Source of the DNA: Vespa crabro
Taxonomy: Eukaryota > Arthropoda > Insecta > Hymenoptera > Vespidae
DNA length: 64,000 nucleotides
Direction: 5' to 3'
Assembly: GCF_910589235.1 (NCBI RefSeq)
Contig: NC_060959.1
Location: 3,905,263-3,969,262, forward strand
Shown here: positions 39,154-52,143 of the stretch, piece by piece
Layout of the letters: the number at the start of each line of letters is the position of its first letter
Position numbering within the stretch: the first letter of the stretch is position 1
The notes under the pieces: model-generated
The model's database searches: none
Told to the model about the DNA's origin: nothing
The model's input: only the letters and a program-made list of their open reading frames with translations
Program-made: the position numbers and the translations under genes

Positions 39154-39207
<54 letters not shown>

Positions 39208-39719
39208 CATACATATACATGTTTGTTTGTTTATATACATTTATGGAATAGTTGATGGCCTGTAAATATTATATAATTTTTGTATAAATATATGAACAAT
39301 TTATGAAGAAAAGTATGCAAGATGATACAATATAATTGAACTTTCTAATGTGCAATATGGTAAATGAAAAATTATTAAAATAATAAAAAGTGATGATGAT
39401 TGAAAATATACATTCTGATAGAATAATAAATCTAATAACATAATCTGATGCAAGCAGATACCAAAACTGCGCTGTTATAATGATAATTACTTATGTATTT
39501 TACATATTATTACACATATATATTGTATACATGAGGCAGTCTTAAAGAATAAAAGGAAGGTAATTCATAGATCCAAAATGTGTTAGATAAAAGTCTAAAA
39601 TTTAACGATCAGCATTAGAAGAAAGATAACTTGTCAGTCAATATAGATGCATAGAATTATTATATGTAGACTGTCTCAGCAACAAACAAACCAGCAACGC
39701 AGGTATGTTTTTGAAATAT
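37794..39719. other. AT-rich intergenic region between Ski2 and HEXIM
   Basis: Both neighbours are on the minus strand, so this contains the Ski2 promoter (left side) and the 3' UTR of HEXIM (right side). A (TA)n tract lies at about 39155-39205, ending in CATA units. No gene is seen. Confidence 0.6.
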
Positions 39720-41538
39720 TTATGTAGGTAGGCCATTGATTTCATTTATAACTACATGTCCATTTGTAACAATAATTGGTGGTGTTGAAGTCGTACTACG
39801 AGTAATATCGGAACAATCACTCTTACTGTCAGTACTACACTCTGAGCTACTATCTTTATCACTGTTCTCTTGTCTACATTTACACGATACGTGTTCTGGA
39901 GAATATTCTGAATTCCTGAGAGGACAACCGCATATACTACGATTTCCATTACTTGTACTATCACTATCGCTTTCACTGTCTACACTAGAGACAGAACTAC
40001 CATGCCTTTGTGCTCTCAATGCTTCATTTTCTCTTTTTAGTTGTTCATTTTGCTTTAATAAGTCATCAATATGTTGCTGACAGATTTTTAATTTTTTTGC
40101 TACTTCAGATTCAGTAGTTATTCCATTCTTATTATCTATCTCTTTGTCTTCTGGCTGACTGATATTTTTCCCACGTAATCTTTTAGTGAGTAAGTCTACT
40201 TTGGCCTCTAATTGTAAATATTCTTGTATTAATTCAGATTTACTCAATGTGCTCAGTCTTTCAGCATGAAGATCTTCATATGCACTAGAGAACTCTTTTG
40301 TCAAAAATTCTTCTTCATCCTCTGGGGAAGAGTAAAAGTAGTCTTCGTCTGAGTCAATGCTGAAACTGGAATCTCTAGTACGAGATGGTGCTGGGGGTTT
40401 CTGAAAAGTAGTAACTCCAAAATCTGAAGATGCAGCTATTGATAATTTTTGATCAAGATCAGGCAAGTCACTATGATCATCCATAAGAAACTGCGTTGTA
40501 TTATAAGGTGCTCGGATTTGCCTACCCGTTTTTGCAAGTCTTCCAATGGATCTACAACGTGCTCGTTGTTGATAAGACAGCTGTTGTTTTGGATATGGTT
40601 TCAATTTCTTATGCTTAGGTTTCCCTCTACGAGTCTTTCTTTTTTTTGTAACTATGTCTGAGCCATCTTCTTGCGTTCCACCATCCTGGTCCCCACTACC
40701 ACTGCCGCTTTCAAATTTACCACATCTTCGAATCAAAGATTTAGGCCACTAAAATTAAACAAATTAATCTATACATATTCTCTAAATACAATATAATTTG
40801 TAAAACTACTCAAATTTTTATCTATATATCTACAAAATATTACTTCAGAAAAATTTATTGTGCATAACTTCAAATCAATATTACAGACCTAATTTTATAA
40901 TTTTATCCTTATTTAATCATATATCAACAATATGACATATGACAAATTATGTAAAATTTTCATATAAAATATTTTTTACTTTTATGTACATAATTAAATT
41001 TGGATATTTAACTAACTAATAAATAAATAATAAATTAAAATTTACTTGATAATTTGAACTTTGAAATATCGATTTAAAAAATAAGTATCTCGCAAAATAT
41101 CCATAAGATGAAAATAATAATCATTAAACGAGATTTAACGAAAAAAGACAACAAAGATAAATATTTTGAAATAGAATGTATATCATTAATTTTTATTATA
41201 AAAGAAACAAAAATTAAATCTCAGTAATATAAAAATAAGAATTAAATTTGAGTAATGTCATATTCGATACTCACGTTTTTGCCGTTATGGCGAGCCTTTG
41301 TATCGGTATTTTCGCCGCTAGATCGCGACACTTGCCTCGAAGAGAGGAACGATGACGCCGCAGGCGTCGAGACCTCTTTTACACCCTTCGCGTCGTGTAC
41401 ACCATCTTCGATACCGTCCGACGCTTTTTCCACCGTTTCCTTCGCGCTTTGTTCCTCCATATTCGTAATATTAACTAAAATCGGTCGATTTACGGTGGCA
41501 CAAGTACTCATCACCGTTAAAAGCACAAGCTCATGCAC
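39720..41538 (-). CDS. HEXIM: HEXIM, P-TEFb inhibitor binding 7SK RNA
   Basis: Nuclear protein that, bound to 7SK RNA, inhibits the elongation kinase P-TEFb (Cdk9/cyclin T). Exons (minus): 41538-41275 and 40748-39720; CDS 1293 nt, 430 aa from the longest ATG. Other in-frame starts are MSTCATVN (residue 10) and MEEQSAKE (residue 27, with the best Kozak context). Seen: a basic RNA-binding patch KKRKTRRGKPKHKK (about 123-136); the invariant P-TEFb-inhibiting motif APYNTTQFLMDDH (PYNT at 169-172); an acidic stretch DSDEDYFYSSPEDEEEF; FSSAYEDLHAERL with SKSELIQEYLQLE, the cyclin-T-binding/dimer region; and a coiled coil (KLKICQQHIDDLLKQNEQLK). After it comes a long tail, rich in Ser, Asp and Cys, that human HEXIM1 lacks. 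Confidence 0.94.
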
Positions 41539-41729
41539 AGCGACCTTCCTAGTCTCACAACTACGTTCCGTACGACTTGACCGTAAACAGCGACCGAATC
41601 GCCATGTTTGATTTATCCGTGATTCTGTGCGATAGCAAGGGCGACGTGCTAACGTTTCGATGCTTGGGAGAAGAGGGGGACGTGCTTTCCCCCCACTACG
41701 AAACGTTTCGACTTGTATTCCATCGCGTT

Positions 41730-41828
41730 TTCTCTCTCTCTCTTTTATCCCACCTTACCCTCCTCAATATCCCTCTATACGTCCACACATTCCTCTTATT
41801 CCTTTCTTAACGCACGATGGTGCCTTTT

Positions 41829-41863
<35 letters not shown>

Positions 41864-41915
41864 TTCTTTCTCTCTTTCTCTCTCTCTCTCTCTCCTCTCT
41901 TTCTCTCTCTCATAA
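41730..41915. repeat. (CT)n / (CTTT)n microsatellite upstream of HEXIM
   Basis: Pyrimidine tract on the plus strand (GA on the HEXIM sense strand), densest at 41826-41913, starting about 190 bp upstream of the HEXIM start codon. Confidence 0.9.
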
Positions 41916-44391
41916 TCTTGCTTGTAGTACGTTCCTTGAGAAATGTGTCTTGCTCTATGTTTGCGTCTTCTCTCGTACAATATACGTCTAATTTGATACC
42001 CCTTAAGATTTACACCTGATTTATGTACTTAGGTTAACTCTCGATAGAAACAATAATTTCATTCGTACAGATCAATATATTTTAATAATCTTGCTTTTTC
42101 TTCTATTTTCCTTAGATGAAATACGAATCTTTCTGTTCTTATTAAACTTATTCAAGGCGTATGTGTACATATATATAGATACATGTGATTTACATGATTT
42201 GAATGTCAACCTTGCATTGTGTTTTAAACGTTTGCCAAAATTAGCTAAGAGAGGATAGATACAAATGTCAACTATTTGTGTATTTAAAGAGCATTTCGCA
42301 TGAATCTGGCCAATCGATATTTACACGACATTGCTCCAGTCGACTGTAAGGATTACGTATGCAATTATTCGTTATCGTTTAAAAAAAAAATCACACGAGA
42401 GACTTGATATTGTGTAAAAGGAATAGGGAAATAAAAAAAATACGCAAAACGAAACACTTTTTTTCAAATTCCCGCGATGCGCGAACTTGTTTCGTACGAC
42501 ATTTAAGAGAATAAGATGATTAAAATTAATCGAAATCGTTAATCTTACTTTTTTTGTTGTTATATATTATACTTTATATTACGATATATACGATATCGAT
42601 TTTACAATTTAGCTTATTTTTAAGAAATCTTTTACACTCTCTTAGATATATTGTTACTTTTTTTTTTTTAATTATCTTTAATCACTCTAAGTATCATTCG
42701 TTTTCGTTTTCTCTTTTCAACGTAAATCTATTTGACAAATATTACGAGCATTACAATTGAAATATAAACAAATCAACGAACATAAACTTTATATTATTTT
42801 TTATTTTTTATTTATATATTTTCTTTTCATGTAGGTACATACGTATAAATACATACAAGCTTACATACTATGTATTACATATTTAAATAAACGCATGTAT
42901 AGAAACCTATTAATTCAACGAATTTTTAAACGTATTACTGGCTTTTATTTTTATAATGTTTACACTAACGACGAATAAGCTTTGCTACAAAGACGATCCT
43001 TCCTTTTCGATGAAAGAAGCATTGAGAATAACTCCAAGCCTTATAATGAAACAAGAAACTATGCGTTAAGCATAGAATATGTCATACATCATAATAACGC
43101 ATTGATATTTATATTCTACTAAGGAATGTATATCACTAACGGATATGTGAGCTTTCGAAACAAATTTATCCGTCTCTATCCTCTTTACCAAAATATCTCA
43201 TGAGTGAGAAAATATCTTTTCTAACGCGTGGTTTCATTACGCGTTAGACGCGTATGAATTATCGTCTTGTTTACGAATCATCATCAAATGAAACTTTATA
43301 GATTATTCTCTTCGTAATGTAACACAAACGTTAATATAAATGATATAATAAATTAGATCACTATTCGTTACAATTATGTATCTATTTATTTATGAATCGT
43401 TTCGGAAAAAAAGTGAAAGATAATCGATTTGTATTTAAATTAGTTATCTATTATTTTAAACAAATGTGATTTTATAGGTTCTTCTCTTTATTATTTAGCA
43501 TTAATAAAATAATATAAATTATCATAAATATTATAACTACATAACTATATAACCATTCGATATAAGTACATATTTATGAATTAATTTACGTCGTCAAAGA
43601 ACTGACAAAAGAACAAAAAGATCGACAGTTCAGTTTAATATAAGTTGATAAAGCATTCTATTCCTTAAAAAAAAAAAAAAAAAAAAAAAAACGTTAGTCT
43701 AATTTACCACGATCGGTCGACTTTTTCGCAGATATTTCGAAATTTTTCTCCTTTTTTTTCCCCCAACAAATATCGTTTATTTGATTTTATGTAAGACCGT
43801 TTGTTCGATTTTTATATGTATATGTATGTATGCACGATTGGTGGATCGAAAGTCGCGTTTATTTTTATCGATTAACTAGACGCAAATTACACATATAATA
43901 TTGTACGTATAATAATCGACTAACGCTTAATTGTCAGGCGAACATATACACCTACGTTCTGACATATTGAATTACTCAGCTTGTGGATTCTCTATTATGT
44001 CCTACTTCGTAAATAAATGAACTATTTGTGAGGATTGCTTAATTGACGATATATTAACGTTTGTATAGCCATACACATATATGTAGGCATACATTATTTC
44101 ATATGAATGTGGATATATATGTATACATGTATATTACAGATACACACATACGTTTAATAAATATATACAAAGGTTAATCATCAGCTCATTAATTTTGATT
44201 CACGTTCGAGCAAAGAACATGTACACGGTTGAGATAAAATATTCAAATGATCTATCTCTACCGTTATATCTTTATCCATAAATAAAAAAGTATATTTTCG
44301 TAGTATATCATAATAGCATCAAATAATGTTCGAACATTTGTATATTTTCCTTTTCGATACACGATTATATTGCAAAGCGGGAAGGTACTTG

Positions 44392-44423
<32 letters not shown>

Positions 44424-45581
44424 ACTGCAACGATTTTCACATATAGACACGCGCGCAAGAGATTGTATATTGGTAGTAAAAAAAAAACAAGCCAAACGGA
44501 TTCATATCGATTTATGGAAATGATGAAATAACGTTTTCGTTGATTTCAAGGATTAACGATTTACATAGGATGCCAGTCGATTCTACGACAAGGCTGACGA
44601 CATTGAAATCAATTATTTAATAAAACTGTTCATAATTGAATTGATTCGTTTCTTGAAACGATAAACAAATTTATCTATATCTACATACATTATATCTTAT
44701 ATAAAGCGAAACGATTGGATACAATTAATTTAATTGAAAAATTGTTATCTTCGATGCATTTAAAAAATCATTCTTTTCTCCTTTTCATCTTCATCTAATT
44801 TATAGAGTGAACTCTGTTAGCTCTGATTGCAATAAAAACTTTTTATAATTAAAAAAAAAAGAAAGAAAAAAGAAAAAAGAGAAAAAAACATTAATAATGA
44901 TAATCACCTGTTATAAAGAATATAGAACACATGTGAATATGTAACAATATGTATAATATAACATATGTCTGATATACCTAAATATAGATACTTACCTAGA
45001 TATGATGTAAAATAAACATATAATTGATAAACGTTCTCTATGTGTAAGATAAAAAAGTAAGATAAACATATGATACAAAGCGTATAGACGTAAACGTAAA
45101 AATGTACTTACGCATACATCCATAAAAAATGTATATATGTATTTACATGTTCTGTCGTGTAGGATTGGTGGTAAATGGTGGGAGAGAAAACAAGAATGAG
45201 ATAGAGAAAGAGAAAGAGAGAGGAAGAGGTAAAAAGAAAGAGGTAAAGAGAAAGAGGTACAGAGGAAGGAGGGAAGGAGGAGGTAGGAAGAAAGAGAGAG
45301 AGAGAGAGAAAGAGAGAAAGAGAGTTGTTGCAGTGTCGTCGAGAAACTCACTAAACGAGTCGGTTACGAAATTTAATCGCTTGGTAGAGCGAGGTTATAA
45401 ATGCACCGTATATATGTTGCGACGGTTGCGTGGCGTGAACGTTAGATGGTGATCAAGTTAGAACTTAAAACTAATGATAACGCGAGTATGCCGAAGATGG
45501 CATAAAAGGAAGGGTCATGCTAACTTGCTAACAGCTGATCGTCCCGCATGAAAGTCTACGCACGTAGTATACAGACACGTC

Positions 45582-45650
45582 GCGATTTGATTTGATTTCA
45601 TTCGATTCGATTCGATTCGATTTGATTCGATTTGATCCGATTTGATTTTG
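45582..45650. repeat. (GATTC/GATTT)n pentanucleotide repeat
   Basis: About thirteen units of GATTC or GATTT (one GATCC), with phase kept nearly throughout. It is the only clear pentanucleotide microsatellite in the window. Confidence 0.9.
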
Positions 45651-46344
45651 GTTTTTTCTTTTTTCTTTTTCTATTTTGAAATTCATTCCTTTTTTCGTAA
45701 TTTAGTTCTACGTTCAGCGAACGTAGCTATTCTATGCAAACACATATACACGTACGCATATACGCTTACCATATATACCGTTCGAAGCTTTTCACGTTTC
45801 TTTTTGCATACATCGTCCATTGTTCTCGAATAAGAAGTCGGCATTGAAAAAGTTAAAGGGAAGCGCTTCAAAGAAGCACTGTGTTATCGATTGCACGTAT
45901 GTTTGATACTTTTCGACTAAAGTTTGTCATAGATACATACATAACAACGACTAACCTAAAACGTATGCTCATCTTAATTTAATTTTTTACAAGGGTCTTT
46001 ACGAGAGACATTACACTTCATATTTATATACATATGCATATGCGTGCTTGTATCTATTTGATTAGTTGCCTGCGAACGTAATTGTCTCTACGTATATATG
46101 TATATACATCTATACATATATATATATATGTATACGTCTCTCTCTCTCTCTCTTCTTATTGTTTTTCCTCTCTAACTATACTTTCATTTGAATTCAGAAT
46201 CGATTTTCCACTTTCGACTTGTGTGTTTCGATTCGTATATCGATAGATATCGGTCTACGCTTGAAAGTTCATTACATATTTGTTACATCAAATAAATGGG
46301 TCATATGTAATTTATTATTAACTGCATCGCTCTTCATTAAGATG

Positions 46345-46700
46345 CGACACAAATTTGAATAATTAAAATGCAACATCAAAAAATAATGGTAATAAAGATG
46401 TTTGTTTCTTGTTTTTTTATCTTTAACGATTACGACTAATCAAGCTAATTAGAAGAGTAACTTTGAATAGCATTATATTAAATATATTATATATATTAGT
46501 GATATGAATTAATCAATTCAAATACTATACAAAATAATAATAATAATCGTAATAATGATGTTTGTTTCTTAGTTTATTCATCTTGTCTGGTTAAACCCAG
46601 TTAAATTAGATAAGCTATATTAAAATAATTAGAAAAGTAACTTTGAACAGTACTGTAGACATATTAACAGTATAAATTGATCGATTAAAATATTATATCA

Positions 46701-46746
<46 letters not shown>

Positions 46747-47195
46747 TTTGTTTTTTAGTTTATTCATTTTTACTCGTTAAACCTGGTTAAGCTAGGTTAA
46801 GCTATGTTAAGCCATTTAGAAGAGTACTTTTGAATAGCGCTGTACATATATTAACGGTACGAATTGATCGATTGAAATATTATACCAAATAATAATAATA
46901 ATAATAACAACAACAATAATAATAATATTTGTTTCTTAGTTTATTCATCTTTACTCGCTAAATTCGGGTAAACTATGTTAAGCTATTTCAAGCTAATTAA
47001 AAGAGTATTTTTGAATAGCGCTGTATACACATTAGTGGTACGAATTGATGACTTAAAATGCAATACCAAATAATAATAGTAATTATGTTTGTTTCTTGTT
47101 TTATTCATCTTTACTGATTAAGACCGATTAAGCTAATTAGAAGAGTAACTTTGAATAGCGCTGTATATGTTACATTAGTTAAGCACTTCAAATTG
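46345..47195 (+). repeat. Five-copy tandem array of a 160-187-bp unit
   Basis: Each unit runs: AAAATNNNATACCAAATAATAATAAT..., an (AAT)n core of variable length, TTTGTTTCTTAGTTTATTCA, a TTAC-TTAA block with several GTTAAGCTA, TTAGAAGAGTAACTTTGAAT, AGCGCTGTA, then a short stretch ending near AATTGATCGATT. The TTTGTTT(C/T)TT anchor recurs at about 46401, 46561, 46748, 46927 and 47088, giving spacings of 160, 187, 179 and 161 bp. Length differences come mainly from the (AAT)n core. A partial unit appears at each end. Confidence 0.9.
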
Positions 47196-49489
47196 TTAAA
47201 TACCATTTACTTCCGTTTAACGAAATTTATATTTTCTTCGCCGATATGAAATATGTAGGATATTATTAAAATATAAATTACATTTAAATCGACAAAAATT
47301 TATTAGAAAGACGAAGTTATATTCTAACAAGTAACCAGAGCACACGGATACACATTACACTAATATACTACTCTCTCTTCCCTCGAAGTACTCGTTCTTC
47401 CGGTAACTTTAAGCATTTTTAACTAATCATAAAATTATTACAATTAACCTATTTTTACGTTCTGTGACCTTTTCAATATCATTGTTAGCTATATAATTAT
47501 TTAACTGTTACAAAAGACAATAAAATAATAGACATACCATAATAGCCATAAAAAAACGATAATTATATATATAGGAAAAAAATAAAAAGCATTGTATAAA
47601 TATGGATATATTATATATTACATACTTTACATACTCACGTACATATACACATATGTAAATATTTACTCCATATTGTAACGTAACGATTAGTATTACCGAT
47701 AGTCGCTATTTACACTATAGGATCTGCTATTATGTTGCTTCCTTTCGATATCAGATAGAGTATCTACCTTTCTAATGAAGCAGACTACCAACTATAAAAC
47801 TAGATCGTAGAGGACAGCACTAGACACAGTCTTTGGATATGCAGGAGAACTAAGAATGTCGATAGATAAAAACATCCTTATTCTCTGAAATGAAAAGGAT
47901 CGCTCTCAATTTTATTGCAATTTAAAATATAAATATATATACATACATCAGTCAATCGGTTTTTTGTTCGTATTAATTTACCTATTTTCGAATATAAATT
48001 AGAGCTTATCTTTCTGATACAGTGAAATTTCTTTCATTCTTACAAAATGTTTTATCTTTTTTTATCTTCGAGATACTTTTCATTTCACTTTTTATTTTAA
48101 AATTAATTAATGTTTTATAATAAAAATATCTCCTTACTTTTACAAATTTCTAATTGTTTGGTTAATTATTATTAAACTGTGTTTTATAAATAATTATTTT
48201 TCTTAATTTTACATTATTCTCTTTGGTATCTGCATATATGTAAATACATTTGAGTAACAATTAAAATATAAATAAAATGATTTCGTTTAACAATGAATTC
48301 TCTTTATTTTCGTTAATCTTATATTTACGTAGAATTATTTTATTACATTCGGCATAAGGTTATTTACTGAATCATACGGATGGATTTATCGCTACAGGGT
48401 AAATATTCATGATAAGCAGTAGTATATATTATAGTTAATAAAAATATTTGAAGAATTTGAAAAATTTTATCTAAGGATAATCATTGTAATTCTGTCAAAA
48501 ATTTCAGATTTAACATATGAAAAGAAGGCAAACTTTATTATTATTGTTATTATCATTATCATCATTAATAGAGTAAGAAGAAGTATAAATATAAAAACCG
48601 ATGTATTTTATCTTAAACCGACAAACTTTATAAGATTGAATAACATTTCTAATATCTCTCATAAAACTAAAAGAAAATGAGTTATACGATTTTCGGGAGG
48701 TATATGCATGCGTGTGTGTGCGCGCACGCGCGTGTGATGTGTGTTTTGTATTATGTGTTGTGTACCAAGAGGATTTACGCGTTAAGAATTTTTTTTTTAT
48801 AATCGAGTTACCACATCTGTGTATATAAGCCAATGATGCAACTATCTTGAAGATAAAACTAATTTGTGAATATAGCAGCATTGTCGCTTATTATATCCAG
48901 GTATAAGTTTTACAAAAATACAAAAATATATATATATATACACGTACGTACATGCATACACATACATAGATACATTCATAGATTGTATATACATTTGAAT
49001 GTAAGAGAGTAAAGTCGCGCGTGACTATAAATATGTTGGTCGTCCACCCAGGAGGCTTCTCTTTGCACCTTGGTGCCTTTTCTTCGTCTTTGTTTTTTCA
49101 TCCGAATATACCATGTTCTCCATCTTCGTTCGTTGCCTCTGTAACTCCGATTATATACTAACACGTAAAGGCAAGCTTTTGAAAGGGAAGACTCCAACTA
49201 GCAGCTGCTCTTACGACAAAACGCGAGTTAAAATATAGATCCCAGCTCTGTTATAGTTACGCAATTCTGCTCACTCTTTCTCTTTCTCTTTCTCTTTCTC
49301 TTTCTATCAGATCCCTCCTCTCTTCTCTTCTCCTTTTCCTTTTTTCTCGTCATGGCTAAATCGTCGTGTTCACGGTGAAAATCACGAAACATCATCTTCA
49401 AGAGAACGAATGAGATTCGATAGTTATATCGATTTAATGTCATATTACTTTCTTTCTCTTTCTCTTTCTCTTACTCTCACTCTCTCTTC

Positions 49490-49525
<36 letters not shown>

Positions 49526-51046
49526 CTCGCTCTCTTATTGTAATCTTTCAAATGTAAATTTAATTGAACAGGATCGTGATCATCGGAGATCGAACAATTA
49601 GTATCGATTGAAATTATAATCCGTTTTATCCATCTTTTATATTGGACAGATTTTATTTTTATTTTCATTTTATTTTGTTTAGTTTTGTTTTATTTTTCTG
49701 AAACTTTGTTTTATTTTGATAAGATATTTTTCTAACGGAAATGTGTGCGAAACAGAGAGAGAATGGGGTAAAGAGAAAGAGAGAGAAAGAGAGAGAGAGA
49801 GAGAGCGAGAGAGAATTAATAATAAATTCGCAATGTATGTAATTAAATGAGCAATAGTAAAACAGTAAATAGTAAATTTCTATTTCTTTACACAATTTTA
49901 ATTGTTTTGTAAAACGGAAAGGTAAATTTCGATAACGTAAATTTCGTACTACCAATGTCAAGTGGAATTACATATATATAATATCTGTGTGTGTGTGTAT
50001 ATATACACACTAGAAAAACGTAATTACTTTCGTCATATCTTTTTCGTTTCTATTTGAGATAATTTTATTATTTTGGTTGATGTTTCGCACGATGTTATAA
50101 TATTTCTTATAGTCTTTTTTATCTTTACGTAAGTCGTCGATGACTTATTTTCGATTCTTTTATTGTTAGATATATAGGATTTCTTAGAACAAAAATATGT
50201 ATGAGAGAATTAATGAAATAGGGAGAGAAAATGTAAATAATATTTTTATGCTTAATTATGTAATTTAAGAAAAGAAAAATATCAGATATATGAAAAGAGA
50301 AATTAAAAACGTATATAGAAAATTATTTAATTAATTTATAATTAAATGAAATCGTCAAAGAAAAAAGATAATGAAGAAAACATAGGATATATTAATAAAA
50401 GACGCTAATATTAATTGACAATGTGAAATTAATATATCTAAACGTTATTATGTTCGATCTTCTCGTACTTACTGTATTTAATTTATTATCACCGAAGATA
50501 ATAATAAACTGACTAGTTATTGAAGCTAAACTAAATGTTCAATTATAATTTTATTTCACTAATCGTTCAATATACATTTCCGAATTAATTTAAAAAATAT
50601 CTCGCAATCCTTAATTTTTAAATAAACTTTATACATATTTATATAATTATTTTACACGTACACACGTACATATATATTAATTCTAATATTCAATATATAA
50701 AAAGTTTATATTAATTATTCTTTAATTATCATAAATATTTTATATGATCTATTATATATATTAACATGAAAAATAATTTTATGTTTTTTTTCAACAAATC
50801 TAACGAATTTTATTTCTAATGAATTATTTACGAATAAACTACGTTTAGAGATAAAAAGATTGACCTTCGTGAAAGTAAATTGTAATCAATGATGTAAGTG
50901 CTTCCATCTGCTGATTGTTACAATTACTATGATATATAATAACTTAATTTCACTCAGAGTAGTCTAGGTTAGTTTTACCGCAAATTACGAATGAACGAAA
51001 TCTTGGTTCGTGACAAGGTTCACCTTGTTTCAAAATCTTTTGTAAA
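47196..51046. other. Gene-free AT-rich region with CT/GA microsatellites and a Z-DNA-prone tract
   Basis: CT tracts lie at 49265-49305 and 49450-49525 and GA tracts at 49755-49815. A GT/GC alternating stretch is at 48710-48746. Around 49000-49220 the composition is more balanced and a 73-codon minus-strand frame is open, but the translation is basic, unrecognised and not splice-bounded. The right end holds the TIM14 promoter. Confidence 0.5.
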
Positions 51047-52143
51047 ATGGTAAGAAAAACTGAGAAATTAACGAAAATACAATTTATGATTTATTTATAC
51101 AGTTATCGATTTACAATATATATTCTTAGAATCATTTAAGTAAATTGATTTTAATTTTGATGTTCACACACGATGGTAAGAAATGGAAAGACATTAAACA
51201 CGTATTTTATACGATATCATTTCGAAATGTTCTAATATAACATGTTTCGTGTATATAAAATATTTTAAGTTTTAATTAGTTTAAACAATCATGTAAATAT
51301 AGATATATAATTATAAATCGCCAATTATTTGTTTCTTTAAGAATTTCAGAAGATTAGACTTAATGATTCGTAGGTTATGTCTTCATATTGTATTTATAGT
51401 TTCAAGTGATTTTGTGTTGCAATATTGTGTAATGATTTCATATATGGGTTGTAATAGTAAAGAAATAACAAATGAAATAATCGCTAGTAATAATAATTAT
51501 AATTTGAAATAAATAATTCCTATAATCGTAGTAATGCGATAATAATGATGGGTAATTAGAAATCATTCTTTAATATATAGTTACCATATAATTTATAACT
51601 GAAATTCATATAAGAGTTGATTATTAAAATATTTAATTGATTGCACATATATATATATAATTTGCTGTATTTATTTTATAGATTTTATCGATATTTTATA
51701 TATTATTTTAGGCTACTACAGTAATAGTAACTGGGTTAGGTCTTGCTGTGGCAGGTTTTGCTGGACGCTATGTGGTTAAAAATATGCCAGTTTTTTCTCA
51801 AAGGATGACAGAAGCTTTGAAAAATATATCACAATTGGATTCTCAAGTATTTATTTATTTTTGTTACTTATCTCAAATAAGAATGAATTTTATTTAGTTT
51901 ATTACATTATATTATTTCTTTATATATCAGTCATTAGCAAACAGCAAATATTATAAAGGTGGTTTTGAATCTAAGATGACCAAGCGGGAAGCTAGTTTAA
52001 TATTAGGAGTTCCACCTACCGCAAGTAAAGCAAAAGTAAAAGAAAATTTTAAAAAAGTAATGAGTGTAAATCATCCTGATCGAGGTGGTTCTCCATATCT
52101 TGCAGCAAAGATAAATGAAGCTAAAGATTTATTAGAGAAATGA
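51047..52143 (+). CDS. DNAJC19: TIM14/PAM18 (DNAJC19), mitochondrial import motor J-protein
   Basis: Inner-membrane J-protein that stimulates mitochondrial Hsp70 in the presequence translocase motor. Exons are 51047-51049 (ATG only), 51712-51846 and 51931-52143; the CDS is 351 nt, 116 aa, the same length as human DNAJC19. Seen: one N-terminal membrane segment (VIVTGLGLAVAGFAGRYVV, about 5-23), the YYKGGFESKMTKREASLILG block, and a C-terminal J domain with HPD at residues 94-96, in NHPDRGGSPYLAAKINEAKD. The first exon is inferred: exon 2 begins at an acceptor immediately followed by GCT-ACT-ACA with no ATG before it. A second equally formed ATG-GTAAGA lies at 51173-51175, so the start exon is uncertain while the protein is unaffected. 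AATAAA signals lie at 52257-52266. Confidence 0.93.

Larger units (their letters stand above)
41539..46344. other. Gene-free AT-rich region with microsatellites
   Basis: The first ~200 bp are GC-richer (CG dinucleotides common) and are the HEXIM promoter. CT tracts fill about 41730-41915. A poly-A run lies at 43668-43691 and a TA tract at 44393-44420. At 45180-45325 is a GA-rich tract, followed at 45325-45560 by GC-balanced sequence that could be a promoter or noncoding first exon. I see no protein-coding exon. Confidence 0.55.

Noticed and set aside
45129..45452. 107-codon Arg/Glu/Lys-rich frame
   Set aside because: Generated by the GA tract; the mirror frame on the other strand is equally long.
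46345..47195. Considered as a CRISPR array
   Set aside because: Units are adjacent and 160-187 bp long with no short repeat-unique spacer pattern, and the DNA is eukaryotic nuclear.
48976..49197. 73-codon basic minus-strand frame
   Set aside because: No family match, no supported splice sites; could be part of a noncoding RNA but nothing shows it.
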